Shown: in pieces, positions 25,165 to 35,248 of the stretch
How the letters are laid out: the number at the start of each line of letters is the position of its first letter
Position numbering within the stretch: position 1 is the stretch's first letter
Source: Gymnodinialimonas phycosphaerae
Lineage (GTDB): Bacteria; Pseudomonadota; Alphaproteobacteria; Rhodobacterales; Rhodobacteraceae
Assembly (NCBI RefSeq): GCF_019195455.1
Contig: NZ_JAIMBW010000001.1
Location: 4,182,001 to 4,246,000 of the forward strand
Direction of reading: 5' to 3'
DNA: 64,000 nucleotides
Notes under the pieces: model-generated
Database searches by the model: none
What the model was told of the DNA's origin: nothing
What the model saw: only the letters and a program-made list of their open reading frames with translations
Program-made: the position numbers and the translations under genes

Positions 25165-25641
25165 ATGAAGATCCATCTTGCGAGCGGGCTTTTGGCCCTG
25201 TCGCTGGCGCTTGCCGCCTGTGCACCCACAGGCGTCGGCGGTGTTCAACGCCTCAGCCTTGGGGAAAGCGTGGACATTGCTGCCGTCGGCGCGCGCCTGT
25301 CCACATTGCGCGCGGGGCAGGGATTAGCCCGCCCCTTGGGTCACTCGGCGGCGTTGCAAGCGGCGGCCCAGGCCCACGTGGATGACATGGCGCAATCAGG
25401 CAACCTGTCCCATACCGGCTCAAACGGATCCACGTTGACGTCTCGCCTGCGCGCTGCCGGGTATTCGGCCTGTTTCGCGGCCGAAAACATCGCCGCCGGA
25501 CAGGCCAATACCGCCGAAGTGTTCGAGGATTGGATGGGCTCCGGCGGGCATCGCCGCAACATCCTGGCGGCGGAGGCCACGCAATTCGGGTTTGCCCGCG
25601 CGGGTGGCTATTCGGTTCTGGTCCTTGGGCGCAGTTGCTGA
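25165..25641 (+). CDS. CAP-domain lipoprotein
   Basis: 158 residues. Signal peptide with lipobox LAAC (Cys19). The rest is a compact CAP/SCP domain: LGHSAALQAAAQAHVDDMAQSGNLSHTGSNGSTLTSRLRAAGY, AENIAAG and VFEDWMGSGGHRRNILAAEATQFGFAR. CAP proteins are extracytoplasmic; functions range from lipid binding to proteolysis and are not predictable here. The final residues overlap the convergent transporter gene by 34 bases. Confidence 0.88.
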   Translation: MKIHLASGLLALSLALAACAPTGVGGVQRLSLGESVDIAAVGARLSTLRAGQGLARPLGHSAALQAAAQAHVDDMAQSGNLSHTGSNGSTLTSRLRAAGYSACFAAENIAAGQANTAEVFEDWMGSGGHRRNILAAEATQFGFARAGGYSVLVLGRSC

Positions 25642-26531
25642 AGCAACGTACGCGACTGGCTGATGGCAATGCCCGCAAGGATCAGCCCAAGCGCCCAGAA
25701 CAATTGCGGCGGCAGGGCTTCGCCCATCAGGGTGACGCCGAACAGCACCGCCCAGACCGGGATCATGTAGCTGGTAAATGACATGAACACCGACCCCGCT
25801 GTGGTGATCACGCGCACGCGCAGGATCGCGGCCAGCGCGGTGGGGAAGATCGCCGTATAAAGCAGCGCCCACATGGCAGATGTTTCGGTGATCTGCAGTG
25901 GCCCGTCGATGATCCAGGCCAGCGGCACCATCGCAATGGCACCCATCAACAGCGTCGCCCCGGCGAAGGCCACGGGTGGGATCTTCGGCGCGCGCCGGGT
26001 CAACACGGAGCCCGCCGCATAGCACGCCGCCGCGCCGATACAGGCCACGCGGCCGGACAGGGTTCCGTCCTCCAACGCCCCCGGCCCGACCAATAGAACC
26101 AGACCGACAAAGCCGAGACACACGCCGATAATCCGACGCGGTCCGATGCCTTCCTCGCGGGAGAAGATCGCCACAAGCGGCAGCACCATCAGTGGGATCG
26201 CCCCCATTGCGACGCCCGCAAATGCCGAGGGCACATAACTCAGCCCCCAGCCCAGTAACGTCAACGGCAACGCATAGGCCCCGACGCCGATCACCGTTGA
26301 AAACACCCACGCGCGCGCGCTGTTGAGGGTGCCGAGGCCTTGTCCCATGAGGGCGCCCAACGGCAGCAGGAACGCGGCAGCGATCGCCAGCCGCCCGGCC
26401 GCGACCCACCACAGGCTGATCCCCTCAAGCGCCAGCGTGGTGCTCATGAACACGGTGCCCCAGATCACGCCAAGCAGCAGGATCAAAAGCGTATTGGCGA
26501 CGCCGGGACTTGTGGGTGAGGGGGCCGTCAT
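25608..26531 (-). CDS. EamA/DMT-family transporter
   Basis: 307 residues from ATG 26531, ten membrane helices in two halves. Signature stretches are GVIWGTVFMSTTLALEGISLWWVAAGRLAIAAAFLLPLG and the second-half FMSFTSYMIPVWAVLFGVTLMGEALPPQLFWALGLILAGIAIS with the conserved Glu. The substrate is not predictable. The ribosome site is poor; GTG 26552 is an alternative start. Its 3' end overlaps the convergent CAP lipoprotein gene. Confidence 0.83.
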   Translation of the reverse strand: MTAPSPTSPGVANTLLILLLGVIWGTVFMSTTLALEGISLWWVAAGRLAIAAAFLLPLGALMGQGLGTLNSARAWVFSTVIGVGAYALPLTLLGWGLSYVPSAFAGVAMGAIPLMVLPLVAIFSREEGIGPRRIIGVCLGFVGLVLLVGPGALEDGTLSGRVACIGAAACYAAGSVLTRRAPKIPPVAFAGATLLMGAIAMVPLAWIIDGPLQITETSAMWALLYTAIFPTALAAILRVRVITTAGSVFMSFTSYMIPVWAVLFGVTLMGEALPPQLFWALGLILAGIAISQSRTLLQQLRPRTRTE

Positions 26532-26652
26532 AGGGGGCCTTCGCGAAGGCACGGGGCGCTACAAAGAACCACGCGACGGCCAAAACTGGAAAAGTCATTC
26601 ATACCCGATGACTTGGCCCGCGGTGTCCGGGGCGTCAACCAAGGGCTTTGAA

Positions 26653-27114
26653 CTATCCGATCTTGTAGTAGATCTCGGTCCGCAAGTCCTCGGGCGCGGT
26701 GTCGCCAGGATCGTCGATGTAGTGCTCCCAGGTGGGCATGGTGCCCTTGATCCCCTCTGCTTCCATATGTGCCAACAACGTTTCATGTGTCTGGCGCAGC
26801 TGGTCATAAGGGCCGGTGTGGGTGACGTGCATCACGTCGCCGCCGGGCAGGGTATCGGATTTGACCGTGCCGGTGGCCTTCTCCGCATCTTCAGTCGACA
26901 CGGCAACGGCCCCGCGAAAACGCATGATCTTCGGGTCCATCTCGGTATAGATAGCCATCGGCATCGACATGGGGCTTACCCCGGCTTGCCCGACGAAGGC
27001 GAATAATTCGCCAAAGGCGGAGCCCATCGCGTCAGCGATTTCAGGGCCGAAGGGACATTCGCGATCCACGTAGAGGTAGGGTTGGGCGGGGAGTGTCTTG
27101 CGTGTGATTTCCAT
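26653..27114 (-). CDS. GyrI-like / AraC effector-binding domain protein
   Basis: 153 residues forming a single GyrI-like (SRPBCC-related) effector domain: PYLYVDRECPFGPEIADAMGSAFGELFAFVG, AIYTEMD, then GGDVMHVTHTGPYDQLRQTHETLLAHMEAEG and the terminal PEDLRTEIYYKI. Stand-alone GyrI-like proteins bind small hydrophobic ligands; some hydrolyse reactive electrophiles. There is no DNA-binding part. It lies downstream of ilvC, separated by that gene's terminator, so it is probably independent. Confidence 0.85.
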   Translation of the reverse strand: MEITRKTLPAQPYLYVDRECPFGPEIADAMGSAFGELFAFVGQAGVSPMSMPMAIYTEMDPKIMRFRGAVAVSTEDAEKATGTVKSDTLPGGDVMHVTHTGPYDQLRQTHETLLAHMEAEGIKGTMPTWEHYIDDPGDTAPEDLRTEIYYKIG

Positions 27115-27152
27115 CGGAGTGCTCCTTTCGGGGCCAATTTATCCCGAAAAGC

Positions 27153-27185
27153 ACAAAAAAGGCAGGCCGCTGTGGGCCTGCCCTT
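27153..27185 (-). terminator. intrinsic terminator of ilvC
   Basis: Stem GGCAGGCC / GGGCCTGCC (27161-27168, 27175-27183), followed on the minus strand by six T. It lies about 25 bases after the ilvC stop. Confidence 0.85.
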
Positions 27186-27209
27186 CGTTCGTGCGCAATT
27201 ATTGGGCGA

Positions 27210-28364
<1,155 letters not shown>

Positions 28365-28820
28365 ATGCTTGACGACATCGACCGTCGCCTTCTGCGGCAC
28401 CTGCAAGCCGATCCGGCGCAATCGGTCGGTGATCTGGCCGAAGCGGCCCGTGTGCCGCTGGCCAGTGCCTACAAACGGTTGGAAAAGTTGCAATCCAGCG
28501 GCGTGTTGCGGGGCCAACGCGCGGTGATCGACTGGCGCGCCTTGGGGTTCGAGGTTGAGGTCTCCCTGCGCATCACGTTGGACAAGACCAACCCGCGTGC
28601 CTTTGACGAATTCCTCGCTGCCGCCCGTAAGGTCCCCGAGGTGATCGAGATCCAGACCTTCCTTGGCCGCGTGGATGCGCGCCTGAAGGTGATTGCGCGC
28701 GACCTCGCGGCCTATCAGCAGGTCTATCGCAACAGTATCCTCAACTTGCCCCATATGGCGGATATCGAGGCGCTGATGCAGGTGGCCGAGATCAAGAACT
28801 CCACGAGTTTCCCGATATGA
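28365..28820 (+). CDS. Lrp/AsnC-family regulator (first of a pair)
   Basis: 151 residues: N-terminal HTH (LDDIDRRLLRHLQADPAQSVGDLAEAARVPLASAYKRLEKLQSSGVLRGQRAVIDW) and the C-terminal RAM/effector domain (VPEVIEIQTFLGRVDARLKVIARDLAAYQQVY). Lrp-type proteins assemble as dimers or octamers and sense amino acids. ATG 28365 opens the usual MLDDIDRR; a TTG 12 bases earlier is possible. Its stop overlaps the next regulator by 4 bases. Adjacent ilvC suggests a branched-chain amino acid role. Confidence 0.9.
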   Translation: MLDDIDRRLLRHLQADPAQSVGDLAEAARVPLASAYKRLEKLQSSGVLRGQRAVIDWRALGFEVEVSLRITLDKTNPRAFDEFLAAARKVPEVIEIQTFLGRVDARLKVIARDLAAYQQVYRNSILNLPHMADIEALMQVAEIKNSTSFPI

Positions 28821-29272
28821 TGGATCTGGATCAGACCGACCACGCCATCCTGCGCTTGTTGGCGGCGGATGCGACGCTGAAGGCGTCTGAGGTCGGGCGT
28901 CGCGTGGACCTCAGCCAACCCGCCGCGTGGCGGCGGATCAAGCGACTGACCGAGGCGGGTATCATCGCGGGGCGCCGCCTTGATCTGGATGCTGCCGCTC
29001 TGGGCTTCGGGGTTACCGTGTTTCTCGGCGTCAAGCTGGCGACAAAATCCCGCGTCAGCCTTGAGGATTTCGAACGCGCGATCTCTGCGATCCCCGAGGT
29101 GCAGACGGTAGAACACGTCCTTGGCCTTTACGATTACCGCCTCCGCGTCGTTGCCCGCGATCTGGCGGATTTCGAACGTGTCCTGCGCCGCCGCATCATG
29201 ACGCTGCCAAGCGTCGGCAACGTGGAGGCCAACGTGCTTTTGTCCGAGGAACAACGCCCCGGCCCGCTGTAG
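28817..29272 (+). CDS. Lrp/AsnC-family regulator (second of a pair)
   Basis: 151 residues. HTH (LDQTDHAILRLLAADATLKASEVGRRVDLSQPAAWRRIKRLTEAGIIAGRRLDLD) plus RAM domain (IPEVQTVEHVLGLYDYRLRVVARDLADFERVL). Coupled to the first Lrp gene by ATGA. The two paralogues differ in their recognition helices (ASAYKRLEKL and PAAWRRIKRL), so they could form hetero-oligomers or read different sites. The aminotransferase gene follows 60 bases later. Confidence 0.9.
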   Translation: MMDLDQTDHAILRLLAADATLKASEVGRRVDLSQPAAWRRIKRLTEAGIIAGRRLDLDAAALGFGVTVFLGVKLATKSRVSLEDFERAISAIPEVQTVEHVLGLYDYRLRVVARDLADFERVLRRRIMTLPSVGNVEANVLLSEEQRPGPL

Positions 29273-29333
29273 GGCGGGGTTTACCCCGCCGCGCGGCCCC
29301 CGTATCTCTTTATTCAAACGGAGGATCACACCC

Positions 29334-30464
29334 ATGAACGCGCTTCTCGACAACATCGACCCCGATGGCCTGCTGGAATACTCGGTCGTCTTCACTGACC
29401 GGTCCCTCAACCACATGTCCGCCAGCTTCCGCACCGTGATGACGGACATCTCCTCCATGCTAAAAGAGGTCTATAACGCCGACGCCGTGGCCCTCGTTCC
29501 GGGGGGCGGATCCTTTGGGATGGAAGCCGTGGCCCGCCAGTTCGCGCAAAACGAAGATATCCTTGTCGTGCGCAACGGCTGGTTCTCTTTCCGCTGGTCG
29601 CAGATCCTGGACGCAGGCGGGTTCGCGGGGGACGTGACGGTTATGAAGGCGCGCCCTGCGGGTAATGCGCCGCAATCGCCTTACGCGCCAGCTCCGATCG
29701 ACGAAGTCACCGCCAAGATCCGGGAAGCCAAACCCGGCATCGTCTTCGCCCCCCATGTGGAGACTTCCGCAGGCATCATCCTGCCGGATGACTACATCAA
29801 AGCGCTGGCCGCCGCCGCCCATGAGGTTGGCGCGCTTATGGTGCTGGATTGTATCGCGTCGGGCTGTGCCTGGGTCGACATGAAGGAAACCGGCGTCGAC
29901 GTGTTGATTTCTGCCCCGCAAAAGGGCTGGTCGGCGCAACCCTGTGCGGGCCTTGTGATGATGTCCGAGCGTGCTGTGGCCCGGATGGAAGAGACGACGT
30001 CAAACTCCTTCGCGGGTGATCTGAAGGCCTGGCACAAGATCATGCTGGCCTATGAAGGCGGCGGCCATGCTTACCTTGCCACAATGCCCACGGACGCCCT
30101 GCGTGTGTTCCGCGACACGATGCTGGAGACGCGCGATTACGGCTTTGAGAAGCTGAAAGACGCGCAATGGGCCTTGGGCAACGGCGTTCGCGCGATGCTG
30201 AAGGCCAAGGGCGTGCAGTCCGTGGCAGCCGATGGTTTCGGCGCTCCCGGCGTGGTCGTCAGCTATACCGATGACCCCGAGATCAAATCCGGCGCCAAAT
30301 TCGCAGCCCTCGGCATGCAGATCGCCGCTGGTGTGCCCCTGCAAGTCGATGAGCCTGCAGACTTCATGACCTTCCGCCTTGGCCTTTTCGGCCTCGACAA
30401 GCTTTATGATGTCGACGCGGCGCTTTCACGCCTGCAAGGCCCGATTGATGAGATCTTCGGCTAA
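29334..30464 (+). CDS. class V aminotransferase, alanine/serine-glyoxylate type
   Basis: 376 residues. PLP fold type I: the GGGSFGMEAVARQF entry, FAPHVETSAGIILPDD, the VLDCIASG segment holding the Asp to the pyridine nitrogen, and the Schiff-base Lys in ISAPQKGWSAQP. Family members transfer amino groups from Ala, Ser or Asp to glyoxylate or phosphonates. Which donor applies is not clear. The Lrp pair upstream suggests amino-acid-responsive control, with a GGAGG ribosome site at the ATG. Confidence 0.85.
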   Translation: MNALLDNIDPDGLLEYSVVFTDRSLNHMSASFRTVMTDISSMLKEVYNADAVALVPGGGSFGMEAVARQFAQNEDILVVRNGWFSFRWSQILDAGGFAGDVTVMKARPAGNAPQSPYAPAPIDEVTAKIREAKPGIVFAPHVETSAGIILPDDYIKALAAAAHEVGALMVLDCIASGCAWVDMKETGVDVLISAPQKGWSAQPCAGLVMMSERAVARMEETTSNSFAGDLKAWHKIMLAYEGGGHAYLATMPTDALRVFRDTMLETRDYGFEKLKDAQWALGNGVRAMLKAKGVQSVAADGFGAPGVVVSYTDDPEIKSGAKFAALGMQIAAGVPLQVDEPADFMTFRLGLFGLDKLYDVDAALSRLQGPIDEIFG

Positions 30465-30473
30465 AGTCGCGAT

Positions 30474-31679
30474 CTAGCCCGTGGCCCCAAGCCCCGCGCG
30501 CATCAGAATGCGCCGGACGGGGGCCACGGAGTAGAGGCTATTCAACGCCCGCAACCGCATGTCGCGCAGGCCTTGCGCATCGGCCATGGAGGCGCGGTTG
30601 AGCGCGTCCACGCCGGTCACACGCGCCTTGATTTCAGTGTGCCGTGCGCGGGAATATTGCGTAAGGCCAGTGGCCGCGCCGGGGTCCTCCGGGTGCTTGG
30701 AGACGATTTCCAACAGCGTTGCGATATCGGCGAGGCTCATGTTCAGCCCCTGCGCGCCGATGGGCGGCACCACATGGGCCGCCTCGGCCACCAATGCGAC
30801 GCGCTCACCCACCATACGCTCGGCAATCTGGCTGATGATTGGCCAGACCGTGCGGCGTGAGGCGAGGGTCAGCGGGCCATAGAGGCCGGCGGAGCGGGCG
30901 GTCATTTCCGCCTCGAACTCGGCTTCGGGCAAGGCGGTCAGACGGGCAATCTCTGGCCCGCGATCCATCCAGACAATGGCCGAGCACGGCTTGCCCTCAT
31001 GGTCCGGCAGGGGCACCAGCGTGAAGGGACCGCCGGTGCGGTGCACTTCGGTCGAGATATTGTCGTGGGGGGCGTGGTGCGTGACGGCAAAGGCCAGCGC
31101 CCTTTGCCCATAGCGGGTTGTCTTGACGTCGATGCCCATCGCCTCGCGCACCGGAGAGGCGCGGCCGTCGGCGGCGACGATCAGCTTGGCGCGCAACCGC
31201 GTTCCATCGCTCAAGGTTACGCGCGCCTCGGCCTCTCGGGGCAGGACATGGGCCGTTCCCGTGCCGGGCAGAAATGTCGCGTTGGGAAGGGTCTTCAGGT
31301 GCGCGACCATCTCTCGGCGCAAGAGCCAGTTGGGCAGGTTCCATCCGAAAGGCCGGTCCGAGATGTCAGCGGCGTTGAAATCATGGGTGGCGCGGGGCGC
31401 GGCCAAATCACCGCCCGCATCGACGATGCGCATGACTTGCAAGGGCGTGGCATGGGGCGCGAACGCGGACCAAAGGCCGATCTTGTCGAGAAAGGCCTGG
31501 GCGGGTTGCAGGAAGGCCGTGGTGCGCAGGTCCGCGCCCGTGTCCTCTCGGGTCGTGATTGGGGGGGAGGGGTCGGCGCAGAGCACCGAAAATCCCGCCT
31601 GCGCGAAGGCAATGGTTGCTGCCAGGCCGGCAACGCCGCCACCGGAGATGAAGATGTCGATGTCTTTCACGTCAGTCAT
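30474..31679 (-). CDS. UbiH/UbiF-type FAD monooxygenase
   Basis: 401 residues. FAD-binding start IDIFISGGGVAGLAATIAFAQAGFSVLCAD (GxGxxG), central LIVAADGRASPVREAMG (the DG motif) and the late VALVAEAAHVVPPIGAQGLNMSLADI contacting FAD ribityl. These mark the ubiquinone-ring hydroxylases of the UbiH/UbiF/UbiL group, peripheral to the inner membrane. The position hydroxylated cannot be assigned from sequence alone. It lies convergent to the aminotransferase gene, 9 bases apart. Confidence 0.86.
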   Translation of the reverse strand: MTDVKDIDIFISGGGVAGLAATIAFAQAGFSVLCADPSPPITTREDTGADLRTTAFLQPAQAFLDKIGLWSAFAPHATPLQVMRIVDAGGDLAAPRATHDFNAADISDRPFGWNLPNWLLRREMVAHLKTLPNATFLPGTGTAHVLPREAEARVTLSDGTRLRAKLIVAADGRASPVREAMGIDVKTTRYGQRALAFAVTHHAPHDNISTEVHRTGGPFTLVPLPDHEGKPCSAIVWMDRGPEIARLTALPEAEFEAEMTARSAGLYGPLTLASRRTVWPIISQIAERMVGERVALVAEAAHVVPPIGAQGLNMSLADIATLLEIVSKHPEDPGAATGLTQYSRARHTEIKARVTGVDALNRASMADAQGLRDMRLRALNSLYSVAPVRRILMRAGLGATG

Positions 31680-31812
31680 GACTCAGATGTAGGTCGTGTC
31701 ACGCCAAGGGGAAAGCGACCATCTGTCTCGGGCGGGCGTTGGAAGGCGACGAACACGGCCCCGCTCACCGACCCGCAGCACCTATCGCCCTGCGCGACAA
31801 CGACGGCGGTGG

Positions 31813-32454
31813 TCAGTAAGGCAGCCGTTGCAGGAACTGCGTCAGATCCTGTGTGCCATGGTGGATGAAGTCGTCTTGTGCTGGCGTGGGGGACACATGG
31901 ATCGTCGTGAGCCCCAGGGCATGGGGAACGCGGAGGTTGCGGGCCTCATCCTCGAACATCGCGGCGCGATTGGGGGTGAGGGCGTCCTTGGCGAAGACCG
32001 TGTCAAACGCCAGCGCCGAGGGCTTGGGATGATAGTCGGCGTGTTCCACCCCGTAGATCGCATCGAACAGCCCGCCGAGACCCCGGGCCTCGGCCACGGT
32101 CTCGGCGTAGGGGGCGGTGCCGTTGGTGTAGATGATCTTGCGGCCGGGCAGGGCGGCGATGGCTGCGGCCAGCTGTGGATCGGGCGAGAGGACGGTGAAG
32201 TCGATATCATGCACCGCCACGAGGTAGGGAGCCGGGTCAATGTCGTGGTGCGCCATAAGGCCCGCCAGCGTTGTACCATGCACGGTATAGTAGTGGTGGC
32301 GCAGGGCGTCTGCCTCGGCCTGGGACACACCAAGGGTGTCGCGCACATAGGCCGCCATTTTCGCATTCACCTGCGGAAACAGCGCCATGTCAGGCGGGTA
32401 GAGGGTATTGTCGAGGTCAAATACCCAAGTGTCGATGTCGGTCAGTTGAGCCAT
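31813..32454 (-). CDS. HAD-family pyrimidine 5'-nucleotidase
   Basis: 213 residues. HAD motif I VFDLDNTLYPP (nucleophile Asp), motif II IIYTNGTA, Lys in the PKPSALAFDTVF stretch and motif IV MFEDEARN. The DNTLYPP start and length match the SDT1/PHM8-like pyrimidine 5'-nucleotidases (nucleotide dephosphorylation) of alphaproteobacteria. It is divergent from a GntR-type regulator gene 100 bases away, but no other metabolic link is visible. Confidence 0.85.
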   Translation of the reverse strand: MAQLTDIDTWVFDLDNTLYPPDMALFPQVNAKMAAYVRDTLGVSQAEADALRHHYYTVHGTTLAGLMAHHDIDPAPYLVAVHDIDFTVLSPDPQLAAAIAALPGRKIIYTNGTAPYAETVAEARGLGGLFDAIYGVEHADYHPKPSALAFDTVFAKDALTPNRAAMFEDEARNLRVPHALGLTTIHVSPTPAQDDFIHHGTQDLTQFLQRLPY

Positions 32455-32553
32455 CCCTTTCCCCTACGCGCGGCACCGAGTCCTTGCAAGTGACTGGACA
32501 GGCGGCGGTCTGCGCCGTAGCGTCTATGGCCTTGATAAGGGAACAATTTTGCG

Positions 32554-33189
32554 ATGACTGATGCGCCACAAAAAGACGCTTATGCAATGATCCTGGAGGC
32601 GATTGATAGCGGTATCTATCGCCCTGGGTCGCGCTTGGTAGAAAGCGAGTTGGCTGATCGGTTCGGCGTGAGCCGAACACCCATCCGAGAGGCGCTGCAA
32701 CGGCTTGAAACGCAATCGCTCCTGACCCGCGATGGGCGGTCGCTGATCGTGGCGTCGCTGGACCATGCACAAATGGCCGAGCTTTACGCCGTCCGCCAGG
32801 AATTGGAGGGGCTGGCCGCGCGGCTGGCAGCACAGCATGCGGCCACGGAAGAAGTCGCCGTGCTGCGCGATATGGTTGAGCAGGACCGAGCCCTTCTGGG
32901 TGATCCAGAGGCTTTGGCCCGCAGCAATCGACGCTTCCATCACCAAATCCATCTTGCGTCGCACAATCGCTACCTGGTGCAGCAATTGGACCTTGTTTAC
33001 CGGTCCATGGCCCTGATGGCCCGAACCTCTCTGGCGGCTGCTGGCCGCGGGGATGATGCGATGGTGGAACATGCCGCCATTGTGGATGCCATTGCCGCAC
33101 GCGACGGGGATCGCGCGGCAGACGCCTTGAAGTCGCATCTTTCGACGGCGTTTCAGGTCCGCCTGCGCGAAGAGGCGCAGCGGGGCTGA
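32554..33189 (+). CDS. GntR-family regulator (FadR/FCD subgroup)
   Basis: 211 residues. N-terminal winged HTH (IYRPGSRLVESELADRFGVSRTPIREALQRLETQSLL) and an all-helical FCD ligand domain with the metal-binding His pattern (RRFHHQIHLASHN and EHAAIVDAIAARD). FCD regulators sense organic acids. No catabolic genes flank it. Its 3' end overlaps the convergent glycosyltransferase gene by 37 bases. Confidence 0.9.
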   Translation: MTDAPQKDAYAMILEAIDSGIYRPGSRLVESELADRFGVSRTPIREALQRLETQSLLTRDGRSLIVASLDHAQMAELYAVRQELEGLAARLAAQHAATEEVAVLRDMVEQDRALLGDPEALARSNRRFHHQIHLASHNRYLVQQLDLVYRSMALMARTSLAAAGRGDDAMVEHAAIVDAIAARDGDRAADALKSHLSTAFQVRLREEAQRG

Positions 33190-35132
33190 TCCTCGGGCTC
33201 GGCCTGGTTTGCGCCAAAGCCGCCATGGGTTGTCTTGGCCCAGAAGAACGGCTTGGCCATCAACTCGAACAGACCGATCCAGGCGGCAATGGTGCCAAAC
33301 AGGTAGTAAGGTTCCACCAAGGGGGAGATCGGGCGCAAGTGGCGCAGATGCTTGGCGCGACAAGCATAGAGCGAAATGGCGATGGATCCGAAGAGCCCGG
33401 TCAGCATCACTGCCGCCAAGGCCCCATAAGCCGCAGGCGACAACACGCTGTCGAGGGGGTGCCAGACCCCGAAGGGCTTGAGCGTAAAACTCCACAATAA
33501 AGGCGCGGTAAGGAACCCGAGAACAGCGCCGCCGAACTGGATCTGAAGCCAGAAAAAGCGCCAAGCCCCCAATTCGTTGAGCAGCACCCCGGGGCGGCGC
33601 ATGGCGGCCCCGTAGGTCATCAGGTAGCCCTTCAGCCAACGCGACCGCTGCTTGATCCACGGCAGGGTGGCGGCGTTTGCCTCTTCAAAGGTGGTGGTTT
33701 CCACGATTTCGGTCTGATAGCCCGCGCGCGCCAACCGCAGGCCAAGTTCCGCGTCCTCGGTCACATTGTGCGCGTCCCAGGCGCCCACGGCTTCCAACAC
33801 GCTTCGGCGCAAGAAAACGGTTGTTCCCCCCAAGGGCACGACAAGACCCATGCGCTGCACGCCGGGCAACAGCACCCGGAACCACGCTGCATATTCCACG
33901 GTGAACAGGCGGCTCAGCCAGTTGTGGCGGGCATTGTAGTAGTCGAGCCGTCCCTGCAGGCAAGCGACATCTTGCGGGACTTCGGCAAAGCGCTGGACGA
34001 CCCGGTGAATCTGATCCGGCTCGGGCCGGTCCTCGGCATCGTAAATGCCCACGATATCGCCGCGCGCATAGTTCAACGCATAGTTGAGTGCGCGCGGCTT
34101 GGTCTGTGGGCTGCCTCTGGGCACGACGACGGCGCGCATCCACGCAGGCAGGGTGCCCGCTTGCAGGGCGGTCAGGGTAAGGGGGTCATCCTCTTCCACG
34201 GCAAGGATCACGTCGAGACGTTCACGGGGGTAATCGATCTGACGCAGACGATCCACCAATGCGCCCGCGACCTCGGGTTCACGAAACAAGGGCACGATGA
34301 TCGAGACGTTCGGATTACGCAGGAATTGCGCCGTGGCCGCGGGTTGCGGTGGCGCTTGCGTCGCGCCGCGCACCGATTGCGCGAAGGCGGCGAATTTCAA
34401 AGCGCAATTGGCGATGAACACGAAGATCGCCAGACCGAAGAAGACCTTGGCCAGAATGACGGGGGCCAGCAGAAACGCCGTCAGGGCAAGGATCGTCGCC
34501 GCCAGAATGCCAAGGCCCAAGGGGCCGCCCCGCCATGACCTGCAAGAATGCCGCGCCGGTGCCCGGCCCTCGGCCTCGCGGGCCAGATGCGCGCCGTAAA
34601 GGCCGCGCTGCGCTTCGGTGATCTGGTTGCGCGAGGCCAGCACCGTCACGATGCGCTGGCCGTCCGGTAGCAAAGCCCGAAGGGTTTGGACGCGGTCGGG
34701 ACGTGAGGTCGCGATGACAAGGGCAGAGCCCGCGCGCTTCCAGATCACCGCCTCTGTGGTGATGGCGGCGTGGGCGGGCAAGTATTTGGCAAGGGAGGGG
34801 TCAGGTGGTTCACCGGACAGATCTGCGATACCGACGTTGTAGACCTGCGCCAAGGCGGACAGAAGCTCTGCCTCGCTGATCGCGCCTTGTGCCGTCAGAA
34901 TCTGTCCCAACGACAGCGGTGTGCCCCGAACGGCCCCCAGCGCCGCTTCCATTTCAGCCGGAGAAACAAGACCCCGCATGAGCAAAAGGCCCCGTAGATC
35001 CGAGGCCTCATCCCTTGGTGGTTTGGGCAGAACCAGTCCCGGCGGGGTGCGCAAGGTATCCACGGCCGCCTGCGTGGCGCTGGCGGTGCGACCCCCTGGG
35101 GGGCGAGTGACGTGGGGAGTGTCCCCGTCCAC
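33153..35132 (-). CDS. GspE-N domain / family 2 glycosyltransferase fusion
   Basis: 659 residues, GTG start with AAGGAG upstream. Residues about 45-180 form a GspE N-terminal (MshEN-like) domain (LRGLLLMRGLVSPAEMEAALGAVRGTPLSLGQIL). A membrane helix pair follows, then a GT2 domain (VSIIVPLFREPEVAGALVDRLRQIDY, IYDAEDRPEPDQI, VTEDAELGLRLARAGY and the QxxRW motif QRSRWLKG). Four further helices lie near the end. It is an inner-membrane polysaccharide-type synthase, possibly regulated by nucleotide binding through the N-domain. The product is unknown. Confidence 0.87.
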   Translation of the reverse strand: MDGDTPHVTRPPGGRTASATQAAVDTLRTPPGLVLPKPPRDEASDLRGLLLMRGLVSPAEMEAALGAVRGTPLSLGQILTAQGAISEAELLSALAQVYNVGIADLSGEPPDPSLAKYLPAHAAITTEAVIWKRAGSALVIATSRPDRVQTLRALLPDGQRIVTVLASRNQITEAQRGLYGAHLAREAEGRAPARHSCRSWRGGPLGLGILAATILALTAFLLAPVILAKVFFGLAIFVFIANCALKFAAFAQSVRGATQAPPQPAATAQFLRNPNVSIIVPLFREPEVAGALVDRLRQIDYPRERLDVILAVEEDDPLTLTALQAGTLPAWMRAVVVPRGSPQTKPRALNYALNYARGDIVGIYDAEDRPEPDQIHRVVQRFAEVPQDVACLQGRLDYYNARHNWLSRLFTVEYAAWFRVLLPGVQRMGLVVPLGGTTVFLRRSVLEAVGAWDAHNVTEDAELGLRLARAGYQTEIVETTTFEEANAATLPWIKQRSRWLKGYLMTYGAAMRRPGVLLNELGAWRFFWLQIQFGGAVLGFLTAPLLWSFTLKPFGVWHPLDSVLSPAAYGALAAVMLTGLFGSIAISLYACRAKHLRHLRPISPLVEPYYLFGTIAAWIGLFELMAKPFFWAKTTHGGFGANQAEPEDQPRCASSRRRT

Positions 35133-35248
35133 GTATTACAACTCCTTCGATCAGGCCGTGCCATCTGGCATTAACCGTGCCGTACCGTTGTTCGACGGAA
35201 CAGGTTAAGAAATCGTAAACAGGTTGGGTAAAATGGGAACTTTGATCG

